Of a stretch of 64,000 bases of DNA, positions 43,915 to 53,468 are shown one piece after another (position 1 is the stretch's first letter; each line of letters begins with the position of its first letter). The position numbers and the translations under genes were made by a program. The notes below the pieces were generated by a model. That model was given only the letters and a program-made list of their open reading frames with translations, did not search any database and was not told the origin of the DNA. Origin of the DNA: Candidatus Acidulodesulfobacterium ferriphilum (lineage in GTDB: Bacteria > SZUA-79 > Acidulodesulfobacterales > Acidulodesulfobacteraceae); NCBI GenBank assembly GCA_004195035.1, contig SGBD01000005.1, forward strand, positions 1 to 64,000, written 5' to 3'.

Positions 43915-43930
43915 TCTTTCCTGCCTAAAA

Positions 43931-45076
43931 ATGAAACTATTAGAAATTAAAAATATTTATAAAAGTTTTTCGGATAAAAAGGTCTTAACCGGCATAAATT
44001 TAGATATAGAAAGCGGGGAAATCTCCTCTATTTTCGGCTATTCCGGCGAGGGTAAAAGCACGCTTTTAAAGATAATTTGCGGAATTATAAAGCAGGATAA
44101 CGGCGATATCATGCTTAACGGGAAAAGCATAAACAGCCTTGAGCCTTATGAAAGACACGCCGTCCTCGTAATGGATGAACCACTCTTATTCCCGCACATG
44201 AATGTATTTGAAAATATAGCCTTCGGCTCAAAATTAAGCTCTAATAAAAAAAGGCATATAAACAATAACAGGAATATATTGAAATCTACAAAAGAAATAA
44301 TGGAATTACTTGGAATTACGGGTCTTGAAAAAAGATACCCTGATGAAATAAGCATGGGGCAGGCTCAGAGAGTGTCTTTGGCAAGAGCGTTAATTGTGAA
44401 CCCTGAAATTATACTTATGGATGAACCGTTTTCGAACCTCGACATTATTTCAAAAACCAAGGTTAGAAAACTAATTAAGGATATAAACAATGAACTTAAA
44501 ATTTCTATGCTGCTTGTAACGCATGACATAGAAGATGTTTTAAATCTATCAAATAAAATGTTTATTTTAAATAACGGAAAAATTCAGGATTCCGGAAAAC
44601 CTAAGGATGTTTTGAAAAAACCATCCTCTATGGATGCGGCTTTCCTTCTGGGAACGGAAAATATATTTGAGGGCATCATATCGGAAATAGACAAAAAAAA
44701 TAATTTAATTAAAATTAAACTTTTAAATGGAAAACAAGGAAATAGTTATATCGAGACGGATTTTCAGGGAGATTTCGAAATAAACGAGCAGGTTTTTTTT
44801 GTAATAAGACCTGAAGAAATAATAATACTGAGGGATGACAGGCAAACTTCGAAACCGGTGAAGGAGAATCACTTTTCGGGAAGGATTATTTCAGCCGTTT
44901 TTACATCGCGGATGATGGAAATACTGATTAGCTCTGAAAATGATTCCATGTTTAAGGTTTTAATACCCTTTCATGCTTATGAGGTTATGAACCTTTTTGA
45001 GGGAAAAACAGTCAATATCTCTTTAAAAAAATCGGCGATACATATCATAAAAAAGAAAAAACCGATAAGACTTTAA
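43931..45076 (+). CDS. modC: Molybdate ABC transporter ATP-binding protein
   Basis: Cytoplasmic ATPase of the molybdate importer, about 381 residues. Walker A is GYSGEGKSTLLK, the signature is ISMGQAQRVSLARALI and Walker B is IILMDEPFSNLD, with LLVTHD as H-loop. The C-terminal 120 residues form a TOBE-like molybdate-sensing domain (FFVIRPEEIIILRDD). I chose ATG 43931; the in-frame TTG 63 bases upstream lies inside modB. It converges on xseA with 4 bases between the stop codons. Confidence 0.93.
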   Translation: MKLLEIKNIYKSFSDKKVLTGINLDIESGEISSIFGYSGEGKSTLLKIICGIIKQDNGDIMLNGKSINSLEPYERHAVLVMDEPLLFPHMNVFENIAFGSKLSSNKKRHINNNRNILKSTKEIMELLGITGLEKRYPDEISMGQAQRVSLARALIVNPEIILMDEPFSNLDIISKTKVRKLIKDINNELKISMLLVTHDIEDVLNLSNKMFILNNGKIQDSGKPKDVLKKPSSMDAAFLLGTENIFEGIISEIDKKNNLIKIKLLNGKQGNSYIETDFQGDFEINEQVFFVIRPEEIIILRDDRQTSKPVKENHFSGRIISAVFTSRMMEILISSENDSMFKVLIPFHAYEVMNLFEGKTVNISLKKSAIHIIKKKKPIRL

Positions 45077-45080
45077 CTCT

Positions 45081-46451
45081 CTATTTAACATCTCTCCCCT
45101 TGACCACGGCACTTAAGTTTCCGTCGCTTAAAGTTATTTTTATATTTTCGTTTTCTTCCACATTTAAAACCGATGAAATAACCCTTTTATCATCGGTAAA
45201 AACTATACTATACCCTCTCTTTAAAACATTGTAAGGACTTAATGAACTTAATGCCTTATTTTCGGTCTTAAGCCTATTTCTATAATTCAATATCACTATT
45301 TCCATTGCCTTTTTAAGTTTTCCCGATAAATCTGTGATATAAGATTTGCGCTCATTAAAAACAGATAAAGGGCTTCTCAATAAAAGCCTTTTATTAAGAT
45401 GTTCAAAATTAATTTTCGATAAATGAATACGCGAAACGATGCTTTTACGCAGACTGTCCGCAAGATCATATAACCTGAGCGTTTTATCCTGAATAAACCT
45501 TTTTGGAGAGGCCGTTTCCCTGTTTTTAATTAAATTGGATAAAGCATCTTTTTTAGTTAAAATAACATTAAAAATCCCCTGTTCTACCCTGCCTCTTAAC
45601 GATTTTATCTGTTTTATAAGTTCAAGCTTTACAGGAACAACCATTTCTGCGGCATTAGAAGGTGTTGACGCCCTTCTGTCCGCTACAAAATCGGCAATAG
45701 TAAAATCGGTTTCGTGACCGACTGCGCTTATTACCGGAACTTCCGAATTATAAATAGCCCTTGCGGTAGTTTCTTCGTTGAAAGCCCATAAATCCTCGAT
45801 GCTCCCCCCGCCCCTTCCGACTATAATCACATCGACTTTTTCCTGCGTCCTGCTATATAAATTTAACAAGTCAATTGCATAAGCTATTTCTGCTGAACTG
45901 TTTTTTCCCTGGACGCTCGCATTTGCAAATACTATAGATACATTTTTAAATCTTGACCTTATTATTTTTATCATATCGTGTAAAACAGCCCCGCTTCTCG
46001 ATGTAACTATTCCTATGGTTTCAGGTAAAAACGGAATCTTTCTTTTACGGGATTCGTCGAACAACCCTTCACTTTTAAGTTTTTCTTTTAACTGCTCGAA
46101 TAATAGATAAAGCTCTCCATAACCCGAAGGCTCTATTTCCGATATTATAAAACTATATTCGCCCCTCGGTTCATAGACGTTAATCCGTCCATAAACGGCC
46201 ACAGACAGCCCCTCTTTAATCTCAAACCTTATCTTTCGAATATCGTTTCTAAAAATTATACATTTTAATTTAGCATATTCATCTTTTAAATCAAAATAAA
46301 TACCCGAAGAATAATTAGTTTTTAAGCCGGAAATCTCCCCTTTTACCCTTATGTCGTAAAGACTCCCTTCCATCATATCTTTAATAAAACGGGTAATTTC
46401 GGATACGGTATAAACTGCCTCATCCGCAACATTATTCATATTCATATTCAT
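45081..46451 (-). CDS. xseA: Exodeoxyribonuclease VII large subunit
   Basis: Single-strand DNA exonuclease subunit (456 residues). An N-terminal OB fold (IRVKGEISGLKTNYSSGIYFDLKD), the catalytic core with IGIVTSRSGAVLHDMI, VIIVGRGGGSIEDLWAFN and AVGHETDFTIADFVADRRASTPS, then a coiled-coil tail. The small subunit xseB is not adjacent. It lies at the downstream end of the efflux operon, 16 bases after the MFS gene, and may be cotranscribed. Confidence 0.95.
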   Translation of the reverse strand: MNMNMNNVADEAVYTVSEITRFIKDMMEGSLYDIRVKGEISGLKTNYSSGIYFDLKDEYAKLKCIIFRNDIRKIRFEIKEGLSVAVYGRINVYEPRGEYSFIISEIEPSGYGELYLLFEQLKEKLKSEGLFDESRKRKIPFLPETIGIVTSRSGAVLHDMIKIIRSRFKNVSIVFANASVQGKNSSAEIAYAIDLLNLYSRTQEKVDVIIVGRGGGSIEDLWAFNEETTARAIYNSEVPVISAVGHETDFTIADFVADRRASTPSNAAEMVVPVKLELIKQIKSLRGRVEQGIFNVILTKKDALSNLIKNRETASPKRFIQDKTLRLYDLADSLRKSIVSRIHLSKINFEHLNKRLLLRSPLSVFNERKSYITDLSGKLKKAMEIVILNYRNRLKTENKALSSLSPYNVLKRGYSIVFTDDKRVISSVLNVEENENIKITLSDGNLSAVVKGRDVK

Positions 46452-46467
46452 AATTTTATCATATCTC

Positions 46468-48018
46468 TTATAAATTTCTCCCTGATTTTTTATTTTTAAT
46501 AAAGAAGGCTATAGCTGCTCCGGCCAATGTAATATAGCCCAGAATCGCAAATGAATCGCCGTAAGCGGCAATGGAAGCAAACATCTGTACAACATAATCA
46601 AAAAAGCTCAGGGATGGATTTGGAAAAATCGTTCCCTGCCTGAAATACGATGGCGCTTTGTTTATTAGACCGCCGCTAATAAAATTCATCATATTATGAT
46701 ATGCGTAAAAATTATATTTAATATCGCTTGCGTATTGATTTAAATGATAAACCTGCCTTACCACAAGTTCGTTGCCTATAAAAGCTATCCCGAACGAAGC
46801 CCCTACCTGAAGCGTTACAGGAATTAAACCTGAAACCTCGGGAATTTGTTCCGTTTTTACCGAATTTAGCGCGGCGCTCATAACAGGGGCATTTAACAGC
46901 CCTATGCCTACGCCTCTTATCAGTTGATTTATAACGATATCATAAACGCTTGTGTTTAATGAGAGATTGTCGAACATAAACATAGATGCCGCAACAATCA
47001 AAAGGCCTAAAAAAAGCGGATACCTCGGTCCTATTTTATCGGATATTTTTCCTGAAAACAGAGAAACACACGCAACCGAAATTGCTGTCGGAGCCATTAA
47101 AATCCCTGTTCGCATAGCATTGTAATTTAAAACGTTTTCTATGAAAAGCGGCAGTAAAAACATTGCCCCGAAAATTCCAACCGCCCTTATCATATTAACG
47201 ATGGAAGCTATAACAAAATTATAATTTTTAAAAATGCCTAAATTAAGAAGGGGCGTTTCGACAAATAATTCCGTTATTATAAAAAAAACAAGTGAAAAGC
47301 CGCTTATAACCTCTGATTGGACTATAATAGGAGCATGCCAGCCATAGGTCTGCCCCTCGTTTAACGCATATAACAAGGAACCCATCGATAGCGCCATAAA
47401 CAAAAAACCAAAAATATCAAATTTCTTTACATATTTTTTTATAGGAATATCGTGCGGTAAAATTGCGATTGAACCCAATATAGAGATAATCCCTATCGGA
47501 ACATTTACGAAAAATAACCATCTCCAGTCAACATAATCGACAAAATATCCTCCGATAGTCGGCCCGATTGCCGGAGCCACCATTGCCCCTATAGACCAGA
47601 TACCCATAGCCTCCCCTCTTTCCTCGGGAGCAAAAACCTCGGCTATAAGGGTTAGCCCTGTAGGCGTAAGCCCTGCGCCGCCTATTGCCTGTATAATGCG
47701 AAATATAATAATATCGGTAAACGACGGCGCCATCCCGCATAAAGCTGAACCTATCACAAAAATACTAATGGAGACTATAAAAGGATATCTTATCCCGTAT
47801 TTTCTTCTAAAAAAAGCTACTGGAAGTATAACGATAGAATAAGCTATCGTATAGGCAATCATTACCCATTCGACATCGGTAACATTGATGCCAAAATGGG
47901 ACATCATTTTTGGAAGAGCCACCGTTACGATATTGACATCGAGAATAGCCATAAAGGAAGAAACGACCACGAGGGCGAGAACTATCCATTTGTAATGCTT
48001 ATGCGATTTTTCAACCAT
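46468..48018 (-). CDS. DHA2-family MFS efflux transporter (EmrB/QacA type)
   Basis: A 516-residue inner-membrane drug/proton antiporter with about 14 membrane segments. The first helix holds FMAILDVNIVTVALPKM, the DHA2 signature, and GEAMGIWSIGAMVAPAIGPTIGGYFVDYVDWRWLF is the conserved motif C region (spread over about 130-165). It is 22 bases after the RND gene in the operon tetR-MFP-RND-MFS. The MFP at the head could in principle serve either pump. Confidence 0.92.
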   Translation of the reverse strand: MVEKSHKHYKWIVLALVVVSSFMAILDVNIVTVALPKMMSHFGINVTDVEWVMIAYTIAYSIVILPVAFFRRKYGIRYPFIVSISIFVIGSALCGMAPSFTDIIIFRIIQAIGGAGLTPTGLTLIAEVFAPEERGEAMGIWSIGAMVAPAIGPTIGGYFVDYVDWRWLFFVNVPIGIISILGSIAILPHDIPIKKYVKKFDIFGFLFMALSMGSLLYALNEGQTYGWHAPIIVQSEVISGFSLVFFIITELFVETPLLNLGIFKNYNFVIASIVNMIRAVGIFGAMFLLPLFIENVLNYNAMRTGILMAPTAISVACVSLFSGKISDKIGPRYPLFLGLLIVAASMFMFDNLSLNTSVYDIVINQLIRGVGIGLLNAPVMSAALNSVKTEQIPEVSGLIPVTLQVGASFGIAFIGNELVVRQVYHLNQYASDIKYNFYAYHNMMNFISGGLINKAPSYFRQGTIFPNPSLSFFDYVVQMFASIAAYGDSFAILGYITLAGAAIAFFIKNKKSGRNL

Positions 48019-48040
48019 TATTTTAACCTGTTATTTTCCA

Positions 48041-51000
48041 CTACGACTTTTTAAAAAACCCTTTTAGATTGTCCGTATAGGAGTATAAAACGGGAATTAC
48101 AAGCAGGGTAAGAAACATAGAGGTCAAAAGCCCGCCTATAACATCGATTGCCATAGGCGCCCTTGAAGAAGAACCCACGCCAAGGCCGGTTGCGATCGGA
48201 AGCATGCCAAAAATCATTGCAAGAGTCGTCATTAAAATCGGGCGGAGCCTTATGCTGCCGGCTTCAACGATAGAATCATGCTTATTTAACCCCCTCTCTC
48301 TCGACAGTATTATAAAATCGACTAAAAGTATGGCATTTTTTACAACAAGACCTATCAGTAAAATTACCCCTATAAGCGCAATTACACTCAATGCCCTGTG
48401 CATTAAAAGCAGTCCTCCTATCGCTCCTATCAATGCAAAAGGAACGGAGACCATAATAACAAGCGGGTCAATAAAACTATCGTATAACGAGGCAAGAATC
48501 ATATAAACTATAATGAGCGCCAAAAGCAATGCGGAACCCATGGCGCCGAACGATTGATTCATTTTGGAAGCCATACCGCTAAACTGGTAAGTGTATAATG
48601 ATTTTTTAGGTATTATACGGGACATATATTTATTAATCTTTGCAACCCCGTAGCTGAGGGGAACATGGTTTGACATATTCGCATAAATCGTAACGGCATT
48701 TTCAAGATCCCGTCTGTTTATAACCTGCGGGCCTATCGTTTTCTTAATCGTTATCAGATCTGATAAAGGTATTAATTTGCCTTCATTATTTGACACATAT
48801 AAATTCTTTATATCGCTTACCCGGTTTCTTTCATTCCTGAAAAGCCTTATCTGCTCATTATAAATATGTCCCTGATAAATAAAATTGTAATTTTTAAATA
48901 TATTTATATCCCCCCCTATAAGCGCATCAATTGTTTCGGCAATGCTCGAAACGCTCACCCCGAGGCTGCCAGCCATATTTCTTTTTATATGAATTAAAAG
49001 CTCCGGTTGATGGAACTGCATATTGGAAGTAACATCAATCAGGCCCGGCGTCTTCCTTAAATCATTTAAAAGTTTATTGGAATAAGCTACCGTTTTTTTG
49101 ATGCTTGGACCCATCACGATGACCTGAAGGGGGGAAACATTTGCGGAAGCGCCACCGACCACGGGCATATCCATAACCTGCGTAAAAACGCCGGGGACTT
49201 TGGTAAGCCTTTTTCTTAAAATAGCCATTATCTGCTGCTGATTTACATTCCTATTATTTTTTAAGGAAATAAAAAATAACCCCTTATACCTTGAACCGTT
49301 AACACCTGAAGCGGTAGCCATGAAAATTGTCTTTCGGAACGGGGTCTTTTTAACAACCATATATAAAGAATTGGAATATTTTTTCATAACCCTTACGCTT
49401 GTCCCTTCCGGCGCTTGAAAATAAACAAGAAAATTGCCCGAATTAGACGGAGGCATCATCTCTTTTCCGATATATTTTGTTAAATATAATGAAAAAACAA
49501 ATATTATAATCGCCGATACTATAACGATTAATCTATGATTTAAACTCCAGCTAATCATTCTTTTATAAATATTAGTCGTTTGCGCCATGATATTTTCAAA
49601 AAAAGTAAACAAAAAGCCGTGTTCCTTTTTATGAACGATAAACCTCGATGACAGCATTGGGGTGAGCGTAAAAGAGACAAACAGGGATATTAAAACGGCA
49701 AAGGCAACGGTTAAAGCAAATTCATAAAAAAACTTTCCTATCATGCCCGGCATAAATGCAACCGGAATGAAAACTGCAACGATGGAAAATGTGGTTGCCA
49801 TTACTGCAATGCCTATTTCATTCATGGAATTAGACGCCGCAAACATTCTATCTTCTCCGCCCTCGACATGCCTGTATATGTTTTCGAGAACAACGATGGC
49901 ATCATCTATCAAAAGGCCGACAGAAAGCGATAAGCCAAGCATGGTCATATTATTGAGCGAAAAATTCATTAAGTGTAAAAAACCAAAGGCTGAAATTATT
50001 GCCGCAGGCAAAGCCGCCGCCGCAATTATGGTAATTCTTAAATCCTTTAAAAAGAAAAATACGATAAGCACCGTTAATAAAGCGCCCCAGATTATATCAA
50101 ATTCGACGCTTTCTATGGATTTTTTAATATAAGTAGCGCTGTTATAAGCAACCTTCGCTTTAACGCCGGGAGGCAAAGAAAGCTTAACCAAATTTAAAAG
50201 ATGTTTTGCTTCGGCAGCCACTCTGACTGCATTTGCGTGGGTTTTTATGGTAATGCCGAGCCCGACCGTAGATTTTCCGTCAAATGTAGTAATCGATGTT
50301 TCAGGAGCTTCATAGTTTACGGCATGCCCTATCTGCGAGAATCTAACAGGTACTCCAAGGTAATTATTAATTATCATCCTGTTAAATTCTTTAGCGGTAT
50401 GGAATCTTCCCTTAAGATATGTAAAATAGGTTTTTGTGCCGGTTTTTAAATTTCCGGTGGGCAGCGATACGCTTTGGGACTCGATGGCATTAATAACTTG
50501 ATTAACACCGAGTCCATGGTTTGTCATTTCATTGTTATCGACATGAAAGACCATCCTTCTGTTTCGAACTCCGCCCATAATAATTTGACCGGCTCCGGGA
50601 AGCCTTTCAAATTTTCTCTCTAAGACTTTTTCGGCATAAAATGACAAAAATCTCTTTGACCTGTTGCCGTACAAAGTAATCCACATAACGGGAGAAGAGT
50701 TGACGCTGAGCTTTTTAATAACGGGAGTGTTGATATTTTTGGGCAGCGTATCTAAAATTGCATTGACATCGGCGGTAACGGTTTGATAACGATGGGCGAT
50801 GTTTTTATTTAAATGAAACTCGACGGTTACAACGCTCATCCCCACGCTGCTCATAGACATTATATGCTTTATGCCTGAGGCAGAATTTACCGCGTCCTCT
50901 ATCTTTTTAGTAACATCGAGCTCCATTTCCTTTGGACTTGCGCCGGGAAGAGTGGTTGTGATAGTAATTATCGGAAACTGGATGTTTGGATAAAGATTTA

Positions 51001-51100
51001 CGGCAAGGGTAAAATACCCGAATATACCCAAAACGACAAAAACACTAACCATCATTACCGCAAAAACAGGGCGTTTGATGGAAATATCGGATATTTTCAT
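48041..51100 (-). CDS. RND efflux pump inner-membrane subunit (AcrB/HAE1-like)
   Basis: A 1019-residue proton-driven pump with 12 membrane segments and two large periplasmic loops. It starts with SIKRPVFAVMMVSVFVVLGI. The proton-relay region LSVGLLIDDAIVVLENIYRH in TM4 holds the Asp-Asp pair typical of drug (not metal) pumps. It lies 7 bases after the adaptor gene. No outer-membrane TolC partner is in the window, so one must be supplied from elsewhere. Confidence 0.95.
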   Translation of the reverse strand: MKISDISIKRPVFAVMMVSVFVVLGIFGYFTLAVNLYPNIQFPIITITTTLPGASPKEMELDVTKKIEDAVNSASGIKHIMSMSSVGMSVVTVEFHLNKNIAHRYQTVTADVNAILDTLPKNINTPVIKKLSVNSSPVMWITLYGNRSKRFLSFYAEKVLERKFERLPGAGQIIMGGVRNRRMVFHVDNNEMTNHGLGVNQVINAIESQSVSLPTGNLKTGTKTYFTYLKGRFHTAKEFNRMIINNYLGVPVRFSQIGHAVNYEAPETSITTFDGKSTVGLGITIKTHANAVRVAAEAKHLLNLVKLSLPPGVKAKVAYNSATYIKKSIESVEFDIIWGALLTVLIVFFFLKDLRITIIAAAALPAAIISAFGFLHLMNFSLNNMTMLGLSLSVGLLIDDAIVVLENIYRHVEGGEDRMFAASNSMNEIGIAVMATTFSIVAVFIPVAFMPGMIGKFFYEFALTVAFAVLISLFVSFTLTPMLSSRFIVHKKEHGFLFTFFENIMAQTTNIYKRMISWSLNHRLIVIVSAIIIFVFSLYLTKYIGKEMMPPSNSGNFLVYFQAPEGTSVRVMKKYSNSLYMVVKKTPFRKTIFMATASGVNGSRYKGLFFISLKNNRNVNQQQIMAILRKRLTKVPGVFTQVMDMPVVGGASANVSPLQVIVMGPSIKKTVAYSNKLLNDLRKTPGLIDVTSNMQFHQPELLIHIKRNMAGSLGVSVSSIAETIDALIGGDINIFKNYNFIYQGHIYNEQIRLFRNERNRVSDIKNLYVSNNEGKLIPLSDLITIKKTIGPQVINRRDLENAVTIYANMSNHVPLSYGVAKINKYMSRIIPKKSLYTYQFSGMASKMNQSFGAMGSALLLALIIVYMILASLYDSFIDPLVIMVSVPFALIGAIGGLLLMHRALSVIALIGVILLIGLVVKNAILLVDFIILSRERGLNKHDSIVEAGSIRLRPILMTTLAMIFGMLPIATGLGVGSSSRAPMAIDVIGGLLTSMFLTLLVIPVLYSYTDNLKGFFKKS

Positions 51101-51107
51101 AAATCCC

Positions 51108-52250
51108 TCACTTTGCTATGGTTACTTTTTCGTTATCATGGACTAAATTAGAACCTTTGACTACGACAAGTTCGCCCTTGCTCACGCCTTTTATAATTTG
51201 CAAATATTCGTCTTTTGTCACTCCGGCAACAACCCTTTTTTGTTTTACGATGCCATTATTTTTATAAACAAACAAATAATCGCCTTTTAGACCTGTTCTA
51301 ACGGCGGCTTGAGGCACAAAAAGGCCGTCCTTTACAAACCCCACGGGAAGTTTGACATCCGCAAAATATTGAGGCTTTATAAGATTTCTACTGTTTTGAA
51401 ATAATGCTTTAACCCTGACCATGCGGGTTTGAGAATTTAATGACGGACTTATAAAATAAATCTTCCCTGAAAAAATCTTTTTGGAATAGCCCTTAACGGC
51501 TGCAAAACAGGTCTCGAAATTTTTAATAAGAGGGACTTTGCTTTGAGGGACATAAAACTCCAGTTCTAAGGGCTTCAAGGCAACGACTTGATAGGACAAT
51601 TTATTTACGGGAACATAGTCGCCGAGGTTAATATACCTTTTATAAACAATGCCGCTAATTAAAGAAACTATAAGCGTGTCCCTGTAATCTTTCCTGTCCA
51701 AGCTTAAAAGCGATACCCCTGCATTATAAGATGCCAGAGCTTTTTTATAATTAGAAACCGCGGTATCGTAATCTAAAGCGGTCAGAAGCTGTTTTTTATA
51801 CAATATCGTGTCCCTTTTAAGAGTCGATTCTGCTAAAAAAAGTGCCGCTTTAGCCTGTTTCACGGCACTTTCCTGAGATTTCATTGTAAAATATGCCTTT
51901 TTTCTATCGATTATTGCGAGCACCTGTCCCGCTTTTACAAAATTTCCATCCCTGGCGATTATCTTAACAATCTGTCCTGCCGACCTCGAGGCAATATTTG
52001 CAGTCTTGTACGGCAAAAAATAACCCGGCTCTTTTAAATAAATCTTTGTACTTAAAATCTTGACTTTACTAATTGTTACAGGAAGCGCCGCTTTTGCGGA
52101 AACCTTCTTTTTCCCGCAAGCGGTAAGCGATAGAGCGGAAACCAGAACAAGTATTACCAGAATAGGCAGTAATATTTTTATACTACCTGAAATTTTAAAT
52201 TTAAAAAATTTATTTTTACTGGTTTGTTTGGTTTGCATCCCGTCCTCCAA
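51108..52250 (-). CDS. RND periplasmic adaptor (membrane fusion protein)
   Basis: A 380-residue adaptor linking the RND pump to an outer-membrane channel. A membrane segment ending in a lipobox-like LTAC (near 46) is followed by the biotinyl-lipoyl half (ARDGNFVKAGQVLAIIDRKKA), an alpha-hairpin, the matching half (LIVSLISGIVYKRYINLGDYV) and a beta-barrel domain. It lies between tetR and the RND gene with gaps of 7 bases on each side. Confidence 0.93.
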   Translation of the reverse strand: MEDGMQTKQTSKNKFFKFKISGSIKILLPILVILVLVSALSLTACGKKKVSAKAALPVTISKVKILSTKIYLKEPGYFLPYKTANIASRSAGQIVKIIARDGNFVKAGQVLAIIDRKKAYFTMKSQESAVKQAKAALFLAESTLKRDTILYKKQLLTALDYDTAVSNYKKALASYNAGVSLLSLDRKDYRDTLIVSLISGIVYKRYINLGDYVPVNKLSYQVVALKPLELEFYVPQSKVPLIKNFETCFAAVKGYSKKIFSGKIYFISPSLNSQTRMVRVKALFQNSRNLIKPQYFADVKLPVGFVKDGLFVPQAAVRTGLKGDYLFVYKNNGIVKQKRVVAGVTKDEYLQIIKGVSKGELVVVKGSNLVHDNEKVTIAK

Positions 52251-52257
52251 ATATATA

Positions 52258-52863
52258 TTAATGCTTACTTATTCCATAGATTAAAAGATTAAATATCTCT
52301 TCCGAATCGCTTTTAATCATTTCTTCGGTGAATTCAGGTTTATTATCGAGAAAATTATATATCGCGTTTGTTTTAATTAATGAAACAAGCATATATCCAA
52401 CCTTCGTCGAATTTAAATCATGTCTGAACTCACCCGATTCGATTCCCGATTTAATAATTTCGCCGATAAAATCTGTATATCTCTTTCTTCTTAAATTAAA
52501 AGACTCCTGAGATTTTTTTTTCAAAAAAACAACATTAACCTCATCCAAAAAGACGGTTTTAAAAAAATACCTGTTTTCATAAATATGGTTAATATTCTCG
52601 GCAATTAGAACCCTCAATTTTTCTACATGACCTTTTTGCGTGTTGACTTTGGACTTAATCCTTTCAAACATCCTTTCAAATCCCTGCTCCAGCACTTTTT
52701 CCAAAAGTTCATTTTTATCTTTAAAGTAAAGATAGACCGTCCCCTTGGCAATGCCCGCCTTTTGCGCGACCTTGTCCATCGTCAAAGCCGAAAACCCTAT
52801 TTCTTCTATCAGCTTCCTTGAGGATAATAAAATTAATTCGTATTTATCTACATTTTCTGCCAT
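52258..52863 (-). CDS. TetR-family transcriptional regulator of the efflux operon
   Basis: A 201-residue repressor. The N-terminal helix-turn-helix is MDKVAQKAGIAKGTVYLYF (about residues 29-47); the rest is a helical ligand-binding domain. It is the first gene of the MFP-RND-MFS operon. A 16-bp palindrome fills the spacer of its own promoter, so it most likely represses itself and the pump genes until a ligand is bound. The mRNA would start about 1-2 bases before the ATG. Confidence 0.93.
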   Translation of the reverse strand: MAENVDKYELILLSSRKLIEEIGFSALTMDKVAQKAGIAKGTVYLYFKDKNELLEKVLEQGFERMFERIKSKVNTQKGHVEKLRVLIAENINHIYENRYFFKTVFLDEVNVVFLKKKSQESFNLRRKRYTDFIGEIIKSGIESGEFRHDLNSTKVGYMLVSLIKTNAIYNFLDNKPEFTEEMIKSDSEEIFNLLIYGISKH

Positions 52864-52871
52864 ATCTATTA

Positions 52872-52900
52872 ATTATAATGACTTTAAAGTCATAATTCAA
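52872..52900 (-). promoter_or_regulatory. tetR promoter with palindromic operator, near-leaderless
   Basis: On the minus strand TTGAAT (52895-52900) and TATAAT (52872-52877) are separated by exactly 17 bases. The perfect palindrome ATGACTTT-AAAGTCAT (52878-52893) fills that spacer, so a bound repressor would block RNA polymerase directly. The -10 box ends 8 bases before the tetR ATG, leaving almost no 5' leader. Confidence 0.8.
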
Positions 52901-52913
52901 CAAAAAAAATATT

Positions 52914-53465
52914 TTAATCTTGATTTTGACAAAACTGCATCAGCGGCTGCCGTAATTTCTTTATTAAAAAGGATAGGGCTAAAAGCATTATAACAAGGTA
53001 AATTATGGAAAAGATTATATGGACGGAGTCGTTATTTTGCAATTCTAGACCATAGAGCAATAAATTTGCAAAAATCAGGAATGGAAATGACCACATTAAA
53101 ATCCATCCCTCTATAAAATGGAAGCAATGGGCCTCTTTACCGTAAAGACCTGCTAATCCGGCAAGGACAAATCCCATCGATATAATTAAAATCTCGGAAT
53201 TTCTAAAAAACAAAAAACCCGCGCCAAAAATAATCCCCAAAATAATGCAGGACAATATAAATATTTTTACCTCTTTTTTCCATACCAAAAGAAATATTCC
53301 CGATATTAAAGAACCGAGATAAAAAACCGAAATGCCGAGAGCAAAACCCTGCCAATTAGAAAAAAGATACGACAAAGCAAACAAAAGAATACCTAAAAAG
53401 CCGATAACATAGCCTGACCTATAGATAATATCGTAAGTTTTGGGGTAATAAATATCGGTTTCCAT
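52914..53465 (-). CDS. Hypothetical membrane protein, about six helices
   Basis: A 183-residue hydrophobic protein with roughly six membrane segments (for example GFLGILLFALSYLF, GFALGISVFYLGSLISGIF, IFILSCIILGIIFGAGFLF). I recognise no family motif. It follows the M16 peptidase gene by 3 bases and so is probably the last gene of the nusA-infB-pnp operon. The tetR operator begins about 20 bases after its stop codon. Confidence 0.75.
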   Translation of the reverse strand: METDIYYPKTYDIIYRSGYVIGFLGILLFALSYLFSNWQGFALGISVFYLGSLISGIFLLVWKKEVKIFILSCIILGIIFGAGFLFFRNSEILIISMGFVLAGLAGLYGKEAHCFHFIEGWILMWSFPFLIFANLLLYGLELQNNDSVHIIFSIIYLVIMLLALSFLIKKLRQPLMQFCQNQD

Positions 53466-53468
53466 AAA

